Shown: positions 1 through 9,808, counted from the stretch's first letter. The stretch is 21,558 nt of DNA from Lachnospiraceae bacterium UBA1201 (GCA_002309675.1 DBXX01000001.1:38267-59824), one strand, 5' to 3'. Notes: a model not told the origin generated them from the sequence alone. Numbers and translations are program-made.

Positions 1-1
1 G

Positions 2-937
2 GATTGGCCGTACTTTTCGTCCTATCGGGAGCGGAGCCGCGACCAGGGTGCCGCTTTTGAAGGTTTGGAAGAATTAAAAGAGCAGGCGATCGCTTACATA
101 CGGGAGAATGGTCCGGTCAGCAGTGATTCGCTTCCCATCGAGGGTGAGATCTACTGGCACTCGTCGATGCATTGGAGTGGAAACTGGAATAAAAACTCGC
201 CGGCCGCGCGCTCGGTGTTGGAGCAGTTGTATACGGACGGCGTGCTGATCATTCATCATAAGAACGGCAGCCGCAAGTTCTATGACCTGGCGGAGAGACA
301 TTTGCCGAAAACTATACTGGAAGCGGAGAACCCGTGCCGTGATGAGGACGATTTTATCATCTGGCGCGTACTTAGGCGTATCGGTGCGGTAGGGCTGCTC
401 TGGGATAAAAACAGCACGGCATTTTTGGGCATCGGCCTGAATGCCGAGAAACGGAAGCATGCCCTGGTGGAACTGACATCGGCCGGAAAGGTCTGCCCGG
501 TCATGATCGAGGGGCTTAAGCCGCTGTTTTACTACCTCAGCGAGGACGAGGCGCTGATGCAGCAGGTTTTAGCAGGACAGGCGGACACGAAGCCGCGCAT
601 GGCTTTTCTGGCGCCTCTCGACCCGCTCATGTGGGATAAGGATCTCGTCGCGGCGATCTGGGATTTCCGCTATTCATGGGAGATCTACACGCCGGCGGTG
701 AAGCGAAAGTACGGATATTATACGCTGCCGATCCTGTTCGGGGACCGTTTCATCGGACGCATCGAGGCTGTTCCGGACCGAAAGGCAGGAACGCTTAACG
801 TGAAGGGTCTGTGGTGGGAGCCGCGGATACGGCAGACGAAGAAACTGCAGGCGTCGCTCGAACAGACATTGCAGACTTTTGCACAGTTTAATGATTGCCG
901 GAGCGTGGCATTTGCCTGCGGGGATACGGCGCTTTAA
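2..937 (+). CDS. YcaQ/AlkZ-like winged-helix DNA glycosylase family protein, 5' partial
   Basis: The frame is open from base 2, so this is the C-terminal part of a longer protein. An in-frame TTG at 65 should not be taken as a start: the upstream residues (beginning DWPYFSSYRE) read as coding and resemble the WPYF segment of the family. The visible part carries helical and winged-helix-like segments and the typical family end: YGYYTLPILFGDRFIGRIEA, then DRKAGTLNVKGLWWEPR. Members of this family (COG3214, HTH_42) include E. coli YcaQ and Streptomyces AlkZ, which unhook interstrand crosslinks or excise alkylated bases; many members are uncharacterised. The catalytic QxQ or QxD motif lies in the missing N-terminal part, so activity cannot be judged. 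Stop TAA at 935-937. The nitrilase gene follows after 57 nt, possibly in the same transcript. Family call fairly sure, exact substrate unknown. Confidence 0.8.
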   Translation, partial: DWPYFSSYRERSRDQGAAFEGLEELKEQAIAYIRENGPVSSDSLPIEGEIYWHSSMHWSGNWNKNSPAARSVLEQLYTDGVLIIHHKNGSRKFYDLAERHLPKTILEAENPCRDEDDFIIWRVLRRIGAVGLLWDKNSTAFLGIGLNAEKRKHALVELTSAGKVCPVMIEGLKPLFYYLSEDEALMQQVLAGQADTKPRMAFLAPLDPLMWDKDLVAAIWDFRYSWEIYTPAVKRKYGYYTLPILFGDRFIGRIEAVPDRKAGTLNVKGLWWEPRIRQTKKLQASLEQTLQTFAQFNDCRSVAFACGDTAL

Positions 938-994
938 AAAGACAGACGCGCTAGGCCCCGTAAATGCGATAATAGGGCTTCGAAAGGAAACGAG

Positions 995-1780
995 ATGATG
1001 AAGGTTGCTGCTTACCAGTTTGGTGTGACCGGGGATATCCGGCAGAATATGGTTGAGATGGAAGATGCGATCCGCCGGGCCACAGCGCAGCAGGCGCAGC
1101 TGATCGTGTTTCCTGAGTGCGCATTGACCGGCTATACTCCGCGAGATCTGCCAGATAGTCGGGCGGTCGATGCGGAAGCAGTCGCACAGGCACTGACGCG
1201 GCTGCAGGAGCTGTCTGACGCGAATGAGATCCACATCCTCGTGGGGACGATCGTTTTTGACGGCGCATACCGCAACCGGACGTATTGCATCGCGCCGGGC
1301 ACGCCCATGACTTGGTACGACAAACGGGCACTGTACGGTTGGGACAGCGATAATTTCACCGAAGGTGAACAGGATGGCGTGTTCACGATCGGCGGTTACA
1401 GGATCGGCCTGCGGATCTGCTTTGAGGTGCGTTTTCCGGAGTATTTCCGGGAACTATACCTGGCGGGGACGGACCTGGATATCGTCCTGTTCAATGATGT
1501 TGCGGACGCGGATGACATCGGCCGCTATCAAATGATACGCAGTCACCTGATCACGCGTGCGGCGGAAAATGTGACACCGTTTCTGACGGTGGACGCGACT
1601 GCGCCATACCAGACCGCGCCGACGTGCGTGATCGACGCATCCGGGCGCGTGGTGAGCGAGCTTAAGCGAAATGAAGCGGGGTTGCTGCTTTTCGATTTCG
1701 AGAAGCAGGAACTGAATTTCGGGGAGATCGGGAGGAAGAAAGTGTCCGACAGGCTCCTGGGTATCGATCCGGATCGATAG
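995..1780 (+). CDS. carbon-nitrogen hydrolase (nitrilase superfamily amidohydrolase)
   Basis: This is a 261-residue single-domain protein with the full Glu-Lys-Cys triad of the nitrilase superfamily: E41 in FPECALTGY, K110 in WYDKRALYG and C142 in LRICFEVRFPE. The family hydrolyses non-peptide C-N bonds in amides or nitriles through a Cys thioester. The length is normal, and no signal peptide or TM segment is seen, so it is cytoplasmic. The start is ATG 995 (or ATG 998 immediately after), preceded by GAAAGGAAA at about 982-990. It sits 57 nt after the DNA glycosylase gene and 33 nt before the xylanase start, so the three may be co-transcribed, but nothing suggests a shared pathway. The substrate cannot be read from the sequence; omega-amidase-like or N-carbamoyl-type activities are possible. 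Confidence 0.88.
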   Translation: MMKVAAYQFGVTGDIRQNMVEMEDAIRRATAQQAQLIVFPECALTGYTPRDLPDSRAVDAEAVAQALTRLQELSDANEIHILVGTIVFDGAYRNRTYCIAPGTPMTWYDKRALYGWDSDNFTEGEQDGVFTIGGYRIGLRICFEVRFPEYFRELYLAGTDLDIVLFNDVADADDIGRYQMIRSHLITRAAENVTPFLTVDATAPYQTAPTCVIDASGRVVSELKRNEAGLLLFDFEKQELNFGEIGRKKVSDRLLGIDPDR

Positions 1781-1801
1781 ACGGAGCGAAGAATTTTGGG
1801 T

Positions 1802-1806
1802 GGAGG
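1802..1806 (+). promoter_or_regulatory. ribosome binding site that sets the xylanase start
   Basis: GGAGG lies 7 nt before ATG 1814. An in-frame TTG at 1796 lies upstream of this site and so is not the start; using 1814 also puts the basic n-region directly before the hydrophobic signal. Confidence 0.75.
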
Positions 1807-1813
1807 TTTTGTT

Positions 1814-2959
1814 ATGAAACGAAAGAGTATTATCAGCGTTTTATTCATTTTCCTGCTGGTTCTGGCAGGCTGCAGTTCGAGTAAGGTGAAACTGCCGGCG
1901 CAGAGCGAGGTCACGGATAAGACGCTGAAGGATGTATTTGCCGAGCACGGCATGAAGGTCGGGACCTGTATCTCATCGCAGGTGACGAAGAAGACGGCGA
2001 CGTCCGACCTGATGGTGACGCAGTTTTGCAGTTGTACCATGGAAAATGCCATGAAGCCGGACTATATTCTGGATCAGGCGCAGAGCCGTTCGTCGGGTAA
2101 ACCCATCGTCAAATTCAACAGTGAGGCGCTGTCGCTCATGAGCTGGGCGAAGAAGAACAGCTTCTCCATGCGAGGTCACACGATGATCTGGCACAGCCAG
2201 ACGCCGGACTGGCTCTTTAGGGAGGATTTCGACCCGAGGGGTTCCTATGTCGGCCGTGAGGAGATGCTCAGCCGCATGGAAGCGCTGATCCGCGGCGTGT
2301 TTGAGGAACTGAAAGCCCAGGGGTACATCGACCTGTTCTACGCATATGACGTGGTCAATGAAGCGTGGATGGAGGACGGCAGTATGCGCGACAGCAACTG
2401 GCGCCGAATCATCGGCGATGACTACCTTTGGTATGCATTCTACTATGCGGATAAATACGCGCCCGAAACGATCGACTTATATTACAATGATTACAACGAA
2501 CAGTATAAAGCGGACAGTATCGCGGCGTTCGTCGACACGCTGAAGGACGATGACGGGAGATCGCTGATCGACGGCATCGGACTGCAGGCGCATTTGTTTA
2601 CGGCGGATGATGTGAACACATACCTGGAAGGCGTGGATATATTGGCCGAGACCGGACTGAAGCTGGAGCTGACGGAAGTGGACGTGGGCCTCGGAAAATA
2701 CGAGGGTGCGCTCACGAACACGGATGCTAACCTGAAGATGCAGGGGCGGTATTGCTACGAACTGTTTCAGGGCTTATTTGAGCGCGTAGACGCCGGAAAG
2801 GTCCGGATGGACGCAGTAACCTTCTGGGGTTTCTCCGATGGCTTTTCGTGGCGGCGTGAGTACAGCCCGCAGCTCTACGACAGCGATTTGGATCCGAAGT
2901 ACGCCTTGTACGGCGTCATGCAGATCAAAGAATACGCGGGTTATGACCCGGCTGAATAA
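1814..2959 (+). CDS. GH10 endo-1,4-beta-xylanase, predicted lipoprotein
   Basis: The protein has 381 residues. It opens with a lipoprotein signal: MKRK, a hydrophobic stretch, then the lipobox LAGC with the lipidated Cys at residue 20. A GH10 (beta/alpha)8 barrel follows. Visible GH10 hallmarks are RGHTMIWHSQTPDWL, the acid/base Glu183 in DVVNEAW, the nucleophile Glu288 in ELTEVDV, GIGLQAH and TFWGFSDGFSW. GH10 enzymes cleave the beta-1,4-xylan backbone with retention. No carbohydrate-binding module is present and the length fits a bare catalytic domain. It is expected to be anchored to the outer face of the cytoplasmic membrane, releasing xylo-oligosaccharides near importers. It is convergent with the giant surface protein, and the two share the terminator region at about 3030-3063. 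Possible link: the GH31 alpha-xylosidase and the CE12-like esterase lie downstream in this window. Confidence 0.95.
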   Translation: MKRKSIISVLFIFLLVLAGCSSSKVKLPAQSEVTDKTLKDVFAEHGMKVGTCISSQVTKKTATSDLMVTQFCSCTMENAMKPDYILDQAQSRSSGKPIVKFNSEALSLMSWAKKNSFSMRGHTMIWHSQTPDWLFREDFDPRGSYVGREEMLSRMEALIRGVFEELKAQGYIDLFYAYDVVNEAWMEDGSMRDSNWRRIIGDDYLWYAFYYADKYAPETIDLYYNDYNEQYKADSIAAFVDTLKDDDGRSLIDGIGLQAHLFTADDVNTYLEGVDILAETGLKLELTEVDVGLGKYEGALTNTDANLKMQGRYCYELFQGLFERVDAGKVRMDAVTFWGFSDGFSWRREYSPQLYDSDLDPKYALYGVMQIKEYAGYDPAE

Positions 2960-3029
2960 GACCTTGGTATGTGACAGTGCGGAAATCAACGCCTGGTGGG
3001 ATACGAAAGAAATCAGAATAATGAAGCAT

Positions 3030-3063
3030 AAAAACAGGGAGCGTCTCGATGAGACGCTCCCTG
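3030..3063 (-). terminator. rho-independent terminator of the giant surface-protein gene
   Basis: A perfect 13-bp stem (3035-3047 with 3051-3063) encloses the 3-nt loop GAT. Read on the minus strand, it begins 24 nt after the stop codon and is followed directly by TTTTT. On the plus strand it is followed only by AAACTTTG, so it should act mainly on the minus-strand gene, though the stem could also slow transcription from the xylanase side. Confidence 0.9.
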
Positions 3064-3087
3064 AAACTTTGTATGTTTTGATTTGGT

Positions 3088-6000
3088 TTAATGGTTGCGA
3101 TGACGCTTGCGTGCGCGAGAGGATACGACGGCTCCGCCGCAAAGCGCTGTTCCGAACAGGGCCATCAGAGCAAACGGCATGGCGTTCGTCCGAACATCGG
3201 TGGGAGCGATCAGAGCAGTGCGCGTATTGGTGAATACGAGCGAGATCGTTTTTTCCTGACCGCCGACGTAACCGTTGATTGGCAGTGAAGGAACGAATGT
3301 TTGGGAGAATGCATTGCCGGTTTCATAATCCGATCCCCATCGCGAAGCAAATAATAAGCCGTGCTCCGGAGTCGGGAGCGGTCTTGTGTCCTCAGGATAA
3401 TCAAAACGTTCAGTAACCATATCAAAATCATCTCCGGTCATGCTCACATCCGTAACATATCCGTCCTTACCATCCTGAGATATACTCAAGTAATATCTGT
3501 AACCACCGACAAAATCCGGAGCTCCATTACGATTGGCACGGGTCACCAGACCGTCTTTTATGATGTTTCCGTTGCTGTCGAGCACTTTGATTATAACGCT
3601 GCAGCCATCCCAACTGCCTGGCTTATGATACTTAACGGTTACGAGCACAGTATACATTTCGTTGTTTTTCAGGTCAACTGAGAAGGTGCCCCAGTCTGTA
3701 TCCGAAGGACCGGCAGTGTTTTTACTGGGCTCTGCTTCTAATTTGCCCCACACCTCGGCATCCGTTACGGTTATGTTATAGGTGAACGTATCGTCCGGAT
3801 TGCCGTTTACAACATGGTTTTCAACGTTAAATGTAAATTCCTGTGGCGTGCCTTTCGTCCAGGAGGTATATATGGTCTGATTCGTGGAAACGGGATTATC
3901 AAAATTAAACAGGGAACTCTTGTACGTGCCGTTGTTTGCAAACGTAGTTGTGTTCGATAAAGAGTTGACTGTTACCCATGAGAGAAAGCCCCAGGTGGAC
4001 ACGCCGGAATTCGGTGAGGGATCCACTGGCTTCGGAAGAAGTTCGCCGACCGCCATTCGATAGGTGACAAGGCGAGGGTTTGAGGGATCCTGATAGAAAA
4101 CATAGCCATGGTCGACATTAGAGAGTGCCGGACCGGTCCAGTTATGGAGTTGGCTTCCGGTTTTTGTCAAATCGAAGGTGACTGTGACCGCATCAGAGTA
4201 GACCGCATACAGCGTCTTTTCATACGGCGGATCCTGACTGAAATCCCAGAGGAGTTCCGCTTTAATCTTCTCCATAATGCTGGCATAGTTGTCGATCGTG
4301 ATGACGGTTTCGCCCCAGGTAACGTCGTGTGTAGCGGAGAAATCCGTGCGGGCTGCAATATCCTCGTATTCCGTCCAACCGATAAATACCTTGGTGGCAT
4401 GTCCGGGATCAGCCGGTTCATAGTTGTTGTTGTTTTGGATAATGTCACTGGCCTCGATGGCGTACAGATTGAGATCTTCGACCTGCTTATAGTCATCCGA
4501 TGTCTCCGTCCAGATACCGTTGCCTACGTCAAAGATCACGCGGGTATCGGGTACTTCGGTATAGGTGACAGTGATACCGTTCGCATCCAGTTTCAGAGGA
4601 GCGGTATAGATGACCGGGTAGTCATCCGGGATCTCTACAGAACCGGTACCGTGCGGTGCACCTTCGAATGTTCCGCTGACAGACATTTTCTTATGCGGAT
4701 GATCATTGATCGAGGTAGCTGTGAAGGCGTCCGAAACGTTCGGATCGGTGGAGGCGGTAGGCAGGACGATCTTCAGCTGACCGTTTACATCGCCCGATTT
4801 CGCGGGAACGACGATCGTCGAAGACGCAGCTTCACGGTCGTATTCACCGGTGACGGCATTGACGATACGAACCGTATCCGTACCGGTTCCGCTCAGGTTG
4901 ATCGTAATCGGTTTGTCGGTCGTATTAACGAAGGTCACATAGATCTTCGGCTCCCACAACGCGTAGAGGGTAACATTGTCATCTCTGGTGACGGAGATCA
5001 CGGAGTCCGGAGAATATGCCGGAACAAACGCGCTTCCTGTGGAAGGGTTCTCCGGATCGGCGCTCGGATCAAAACCGAGCAGCGTATACGGGCCGTCGTT
5101 CTTGAAGAACTGGATACCGGTGATGCCGTTGAATTCCTTAGTCGTAGCGTATTTGTACAGATGTACAGCTGCATTCGACTGGAAATCGCCGATCAGGATC
5201 TGGTAAGGAAGATTGAAATCTGTACTTCCGGTCCAGTCCAGAGTCGGAAGACTGCCGGCGGATGAATCGAGGTATCCACCATAAGGCTGGTTAGCGTCCA
5301 ATGTAAGATTTGTAACATCTGGCCGGCGGAAGGTAGTATCCACAGGTTCGTAGTAAGCCTGTACGTGGATGATGGCGCCTGCGCCGCCTTCCGGGTTATC
5401 CGTTACATATTGAGAGTCGATCACGAAATTCTCACCGGGCTGGTAGTAGATCGAGGCGCCGTTGCTATCCAGTTCCATCGGCTCCCAGTTGTCATATTCG
5501 TGAGTTCCGGTGCTGTCCGTGTAGGACTTGGTACCGTTTTTCTTAACGATACGCCAGCCGCGGAATACCCAGCCGCCGGGAACGTCTTTGGGAGCGTGCA
5601 GGATCTGTGTGCGCGCCTGATCCGAATATACTTCTAAGCTCGGGTTTTCCGGGTCGGTCCACTGTGTGATATTACCGACTACGCGGATCGTCGTATTGTT
5701 TACCGTATCTTCGTAATAGAATTCGGGGTTGTACAATAAGTAGTAACCACCGTCCAGACGCCACATTGCGCGGATCTCCAGATCCTCCGTGATCAGGGTG
5801 TTGAAGTTAAAAGGAACGCTGGAGACCTTGCCGTCGATCACAGGGTACCAGCCCATGAAGGAATAGTGCTCCGCGCCGCGAAGCCGGCGATATTTCGGCA
5901 GAGTGGCTAAGTCATGGCCGCCGAAGTAAGCGTCCATCCAGTCGTCTTTTTCGGTCGCGGAGTATTTATGTGCACCACGGCGTGTAAACTCGTTTTCAGG

Positions 6001-9000
6001 GACACTCTGGTAGAATGCCCAGTATTCATCGACCTCGGATGCAGTCAGATACAACGCGTCACGGAGTCTGGCAGGAATGTAGGTACCGTCCAGAGCTTCG
6101 CTGCGGTAAACGGTCTTATAGTAGTAGAAGATCTGGTCGGAATTAAGTCCCAGAGCTGCGATCTCTTCATCGTTCGTCTGGATGAAATTCCGCTCGAGGA
6201 AATCATAGGAACTGATCGCTTCGTTGTAGTCTGCACGGAAACCGGTGGAAGCGCCGGTAGATGCGCGCCAGTGGTCGATCTCGGCTCCGTTCGGGTCGAT
6301 CCGGATCATGTAATTCAGCTTTTGAAATACAGGGTACAGAATCAGATTCTCGCAAGGCATGATTTCGTTTGCGAAATCAAACGGTTCACCGACGCCGGCT
6401 TCGTTGGTGTACCAACCGAGGAAGACATAGCCTTCCTTCTCCGGGTCTGCGTATTTTTTGGCCTCGGCCAGAGGCTGTTTGTAGTAGTAGGTATCTTCCT
6501 TAACGTCTGCTGCCCGTTCATACTTAAAAGTGAGCTTGTATTGCTTCGGACGGTAGAAGAAATATATATGATAATCCTTTTGACCCGATACAGATGTGCT
6601 ATTCTGCTGGACGGGGTCGTAACAGCTGTAAAAATATTCGTAACCATCGTATTCCCAACCGTTTTGGAACTGCGGCTCCAGGTTGGAGATAACAGGCTTC
6701 GGCGAAGTGGCCGGATCTTCATAGAAGATATGTCCCAGAAGTCCATCCTGCGTCTGGTTGTATGCCTGGCTCCAGGTGGTAAGAGGGTATCCGAAATAGT
6801 CGGTGCCGTGATGCAACTCAACTGTATTCGGATCGTAGGTGCCGTCGATCGCCTCGAAGATCGAGTGGTATTGTTTAAACCGCTTTGTGTTTGTACTGTT
6901 GCCGTAATAGGCCACGACGTGGACCACCTGGTTCTCGTTGACGATCTCGTTGCCGTCATATTTACTGATGAGCTCTCCGGACATGTAATTGTAGATACCG
7001 TTGATATCCGGGTTAGCGCCCTGGGCGTTGCCGTAGGTGGAACGCGAACGCGCGATCTTGCTGTAAAGAGTATTGTAGTAGTAGGCCCATGTGTACATGG
7101 TTCTTTGAGCACTCGGATCATCCTGGAAAATAAAATTCGGGTTCACAGGTGTGGGCCAGCGGTCGCCGATGTATGCGCCGTATTTCGCCTCGATCACGTA
7201 TACGTTTTCATCGTCGGCCGGAACATAGTCACCCTTAATGTTATCCTCGGTGAGCTCATAGGCTGAAGTGACGGTCTTGTTCTCGGGCACGTAGGTCATG
7301 CTTACGTTATTGGGTTTGGAATTAGTTCCGCGGCCTTCGTGGTGTAGAACGGCTGTGAGCGCCGAGTCTTTATACATGAATTCGGCCCAGTTTCCATCGG
7401 GGTCACCGACATCGGTGATCTTCTGATTACCGCCTTCCTTCGTGTAGCCGTCACGGCCGATGTGGAACACCAGTTTGAAGACCTTACGTTTGAAGTATAC
7501 GTTGAAGACAGAGCTGCCGTCGCCGTTGATGGTCGTCTGAACGTCGGACCGGGTCTCATCCAGGTCGAAGAAGATATCCTCACGGGCAGTCATGGCAGTC
7601 GGGTCCACTTTCTTTTCGACCGCGCCGACTTCGTCCAAAATATCGCGGTCAACGACGCAGATACCGGTGTCCGGGTCGGCGAAGGCCTTCAGGTCTTCCA
7701 GTGTGAGTACGGAACCAGAAGATATGGCCCGACTCAGCCCCTGGCTTAATTGATCCGTGTCAAGCGCTTTGATGGCGCTGGCCGTGAAGTTATCATCCAG
7801 GGCATTCTCCAGCCAGTAAACGATCGTAATGTCCGTAGGGGCGGGATTCCACTTTGCGGTCAGGGACAGGCGGTCCAGAGCGTCGTGAAGTTTCAACTTC
7901 CCGCCGGTCGCGCTGAACAGATCCACAGAACCATCGGGGGTCGTCAGGGCATAGGTTCCGTCGTAAATGACGGCACCGGTGCCATCCGTGATCGGGATCG
8001 CTGTGGTGTTGATGGTCACAGAATGCGTATGATAATCGCTGTCGATATATGTAACGGTCACGTCCTGCGGAGTCGTAAGGTTCGTGATCTCTCCAGTCGT
8101 CTGATCCATTACGGCAAATGCGTACCAGCCGCCGAAATTATAGCCGGCGCGTGTGGAAATCTCGAGAGAGGAGGCTACATTTTTGCCTTCCTCTTCGGGA
8201 GTCTGTGCGGTCGTCGCGGCGCCCCATGCCTCGAGATAACGGGAACCGACGAAAGTTGCACCGCTGCCGCTAAGGCCAGATGTGAAGTCGATCCATCTGG
8301 CTTCGATAAACAGCGGATACAGGTCAATGCTGCTGGTATCCGCCAGGTGTGCATCGAGGTAAACGCCATCTCGGCCGGGATCTTTGATCTCGGCGCCGGT
8401 GTGGTCGATGGTCGGAACTTTCACCCATTCCGTTCCGTTATTGTATTCCCATCCTGCAAAGAGCAGGTGAACGCTGTCCTTACTGTTCGAACGTACATCG
8501 CTGATCTTAACATCGACGCCTTCGGAACTTCCGACTGCGGCCAGCTTACGTGTCATCAGGTTATTGACATCCGAACTGCGGGAGTAGAGCATGAAGTTGA
8601 TAAAGTTGTATTTCTCATACAGGGGCGCGAGGAAAACGTGCAGGTTTCCGTCGCCGTCCACGATGCCGGAACCGGATGCTTCACCCAGAGTCCAGTTCAC
8701 GGTATCACCGATCTGAACGTCGGTCTCTGCGATGCTGATCGCTGTTTCGAAATCGACACGGTTCGGATTACCGGGCCAGGTGTAGTAGAGGTTGCCGTTT
8801 GTCCCTACGCCGAAAGCGTCTGTTTCGGAGCATACATAGGGATTGACCACATACCAGCCGTAGAAGAACGTGTCGGTCTGGTTGCCGGGATCGGTGATGA
8901 GTTCGAGTTTCTCACCGCTCTTTAAGATCTGTGTGGTCTGTGTATCGTTATGCTTGTTTTTGAATTCGTAAGGAGCAACCGCGTAGTAAGCGGTGGAATT

Positions 9001-9732
9001 ATTCGTGTCGGTCAATGCGGCGCCGAAGTAGGGGTTAATGAAGTGGAATTCCACGCGAGGAGTATTTACCGTGCCTTCTTCGTGGTCAATGACTGCGTAA
9101 ACGGAGAAACTGTCGGCCTCGAATTCCACACGGCCGTCCACAACGGGGTAGGTGCCCACATACTCGGGCGTAGCGTCGATATCCGAAAGATGGTATACGT
9201 CGACCTTTTTGATCTCGGGATCGACGGGAAGGGAAACGGTGATGGCATCGCCGTCGGGCTGCCACTCGCGTCCTTCGTTCTGGTGATCCTCGCTCGCATA
9301 TACGGTAATGTTGTAAGCGAGCAGGGGTGTGGTACCGTTGATGTCAACATCGACCGGCTGTACATCTACGACAGCGTCGGTCGGCATGATACCGGTCAGG
9401 TACAGGTCGTCGTTGAACTTTACGGCGTCCTCGGGAGACGTGCGGTCTACCAGAACTACGTCTTCGGCCGGCTGCTCCGATGCTGTTTCGCCGTCTTTAT
9501 TCGTTACTTCTTCCGCCGGAGCAGGATCCGTTGTGAGGTCGGACGTTTCCGTGGTTCCGGTCGGTGTAACATCGTTGGTCGTATCTGTGGTGGCAGCTTC
9601 CGTGGAGACAGCGGGCCCTTCCGTGGGCGTCTCACCTTCGGCCAGTGCCGAAACAGGCAGAACACTCAACAACATGAGCACTGCCAGCAGTGTCGCTATT
9701 CCTCTCCGAAGTCTTTCTTTTGAAACTATCAT
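3088..9732 (-). CDS. giant secreted/surface protein with InlB-like (Flg_new) repeats
   Basis: 2214 residues. The N-terminus is a Sec signal (basic start, hydrophobic core, cut near ALA-EG about residue 32), followed by a Thr/Glu/Pro-rich linker to about 90 and a beta-domain ending SFSVYAVIDHEEG (about 215). About nine beta-grasp-type units follow, recognisable by a GW or GF near the start and a LYA-W or LYPVF end, for example FYGWYVV (about 290), FAGWEYN (426), NFGGWYAF (531), FLGWYTNEAG (1105), FMGWYPV (1292), VFRGWRI (1389), LLGFDP (1551), FIGWTEY (1784) and GFLSWVT (1916). A Cna-B/DUF7601-like domain (TFTYNITVTD, about 1965-2165) precedes the C-terminal hydrophobic segment (about 2184-2205) and the basic tail RARKRHRNH. 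There is no LPxTG; the equivalent position reads IAPTDV. Start ATG 9732 has AGGTGAGG upstream. Such proteins are adhesins or scaffolds; the ligand is unknown. Confidence 0.9.
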   Translation of the reverse strand: MIVSKERLRRGIATLLAVLMLLSVLPVSALAEGETPTEGPAVSTEAATTDTTNDVTPTGTTETSDLTTDPAPAEEVTNKDGETASEQPAEDVVLVDRTSPEDAVKFNDDLYLTGIMPTDAVVDVQPVDVDINGTTPLLAYNITVYASEDHQNEGREWQPDGDAITVSLPVDPEIKKVDVYHLSDIDATPEYVGTYPVVDGRVEFEADSFSVYAVIDHEEGTVNTPRVEFHFINPYFGAALTDTNNSTAYYAVAPYEFKNKHNDTQTTQILKSGEKLELITDPGNQTDTFFYGWYVVNPYVCSETDAFGVGTNGNLYYTWPGNPNRVDFETAISIAETDVQIGDTVNWTLGEASGSGIVDGDGNLHVFLAPLYEKYNFINFMLYSRSSDVNNLMTRKLAAVGSSEGVDVKISDVRSNSKDSVHLLFAGWEYNNGTEWVKVPTIDHTGAEIKDPGRDGVYLDAHLADTSSIDLYPLFIEARWIDFTSGLSGSGATFVGSRYLEAWGAATTAQTPEEEGKNVASSLEISTRAGYNFGGWYAFAVMDQTTGEITNLTTPQDVTVTYIDSDYHTHSVTINTTAIPITDGTGAVIYDGTYALTTPDGSVDLFSATGGKLKLHDALDRLSLTAKWNPAPTDITIVYWLENALDDNFTASAIKALDTDQLSQGLSRAISSGSVLTLEDLKAFADPDTGICVVDRDILDEVGAVEKKVDPTAMTAREDIFFDLDETRSDVQTTINGDGSSVFNVYFKRKVFKLVFHIGRDGYTKEGGNQKITDVGDPDGNWAEFMYKDSALTAVLHHEGRGTNSKPNNVSMTYVPENKTVTSAYELTEDNIKGDYVPADDENVYVIEAKYGAYIGDRWPTPVNPNFIFQDDPSAQRTMYTWAYYYNTLYSKIARSRSTYGNAQGANPDINGIYNYMSGELISKYDGNEIVNENQVVHVVAYYGNSTNTKRFKQYHSIFEAIDGTYDPNTVELHHGTDYFGYPLTTWSQAYNQTQDGLLGHIFYEDPATSPKPVISNLEPQFQNGWEYDGYEYFYSCYDPVQQNSTSVSGQKDYHIYFFYRPKQYKLTFKYERAADVKEDTYYYKQPLAEAKKYADPEKEGYVFLGWYTNEAGVGEPFDFANEIMPCENLILYPVFQKLNYMIRIDPNGAEIDHWRASTGASTGFRADYNEAISSYDFLERNFIQTNDEEIAALGLNSDQIFYYYKTVYRSEALDGTYIPARLRDALYLTASEVDEYWAFYQSVPENEFTRRGAHKYSATEKDDWMDAYFGGHDLATLPKYRRLRGAEHYSFMGWYPVIDGKVSSVPFNFNTLITEDLEIRAMWRLDGGYYLLYNPEFYYEDTVNNTTIRVVGNITQWTDPENPSLEVYSDQARTQILHAPKDVPGGWVFRGWRIVKKNGTKSYTDSTGTHEYDNWEPMELDSNGASIYYQPGENFVIDSQYVTDNPEGGAGAIIHVQAYYEPVDTTFRRPDVTNLTLDANQPYGGYLDSSAGSLPTLDWTGSTDFNLPYQILIGDFQSNAAVHLYKYATTKEFNGITGIQFFKNDGPYTLLGFDPSADPENPSTGSAFVPAYSPDSVISVTRDDNVTLYALWEPKIYVTFVNTTDKPITINLSGTGTDTVRIVNAVTGEYDREAASSTIVVPAKSGDVNGQLKIVLPTASTDPNVSDAFTATSINDHPHKKMSVSGTFEGAPHGTGSVEIPDDYPVIYTAPLKLDANGITVTYTEVPDTRVIFDVGNGIWTETSDDYKQVEDLNLYAIEASDIIQNNNNYEPADPGHATKVFIGWTEYEDIAARTDFSATHDVTWGETVITIDNYASIMEKIKAELLWDFSQDPPYEKTLYAVYSDAVTVTFDLTKTGSQLHNWTGPALSNVDHGYVFYQDPSNPRLVTYRMAVGELLPKPVDPSPNSGVSTWGFLSWVTVNSLSNTTTFANNGTYKSSLFNFDNPVSTNQTIYTSWTKGTPQEFTFNVENHVVNGNPDDTFTYNITVTDAEVWGKLEAEPSKNTAGPSDTDWGTFSVDLKNNEMYTVLVTVKYHKPGSWDGCSVIIKVLDSNGNIIKDGLVTRANRNGAPDFVGGYRYYLSISQDGKDGYVTDVSMTGDDFDMVTERFDYPEDTRPLPTPEHGLLFASRWGSDYETGNAFSQTFVPSLPINGYVGGQEKTISLVFTNTRTALIAPTDVRTNAMPFALMALFGTALCGGAVVSSRARKRHRNH

Positions 9733-9766
9733 AAAACCTCACCTCTGTAATGCAAGTAATGAACGG

Positions 9767-9808
9767 ACGTCCTTTCGCGGCTTTAGCCCGCGCATCCCTT
9801 CCGGACGT
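9767..9808 (-). promoter_or_regulatory. stem-loop in the 5' leader of the giant surface-protein gene
   Basis: Read on the minus strand, ACGTCC (9808-9803) pairs with GGACGT (9772-9767). An inner stem CGCGG (9792-9788) pairs with CCGCG (9780-9776) around the 7-nt loop GCTAAAG. A further long-range match, TGCAA with TTGCA, could close the leader (near 9835 and 9753). It lies between the predicted transcription start (about 9873) and the ribosome binding site. I could not match it to a riboswitch class that I can recall (c-di-GMP I and II, yybP, ydaO and guanidine were considered). Confidence 0.4.

Noticed and set aside
65..937. TTG at 65 as the start of the first gene
   Set aside because: The frame is open to the window edge and the upstream residues fit the YcaQ-like family, so the gene is cut by the window rather than starting here.
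4108..9723. Series of long plus-strand ORFs (385, 450, 391 and 257 codons) covering the giant gene
   Set aside because: They are all in direct antisense codon register with the minus-strand gene. Stops there need sense TTA, CTA or TCA codons, which this gene uses rarely. None has a domain, and the minus-strand product has a clear signal peptide, repeats, promoter and terminator.
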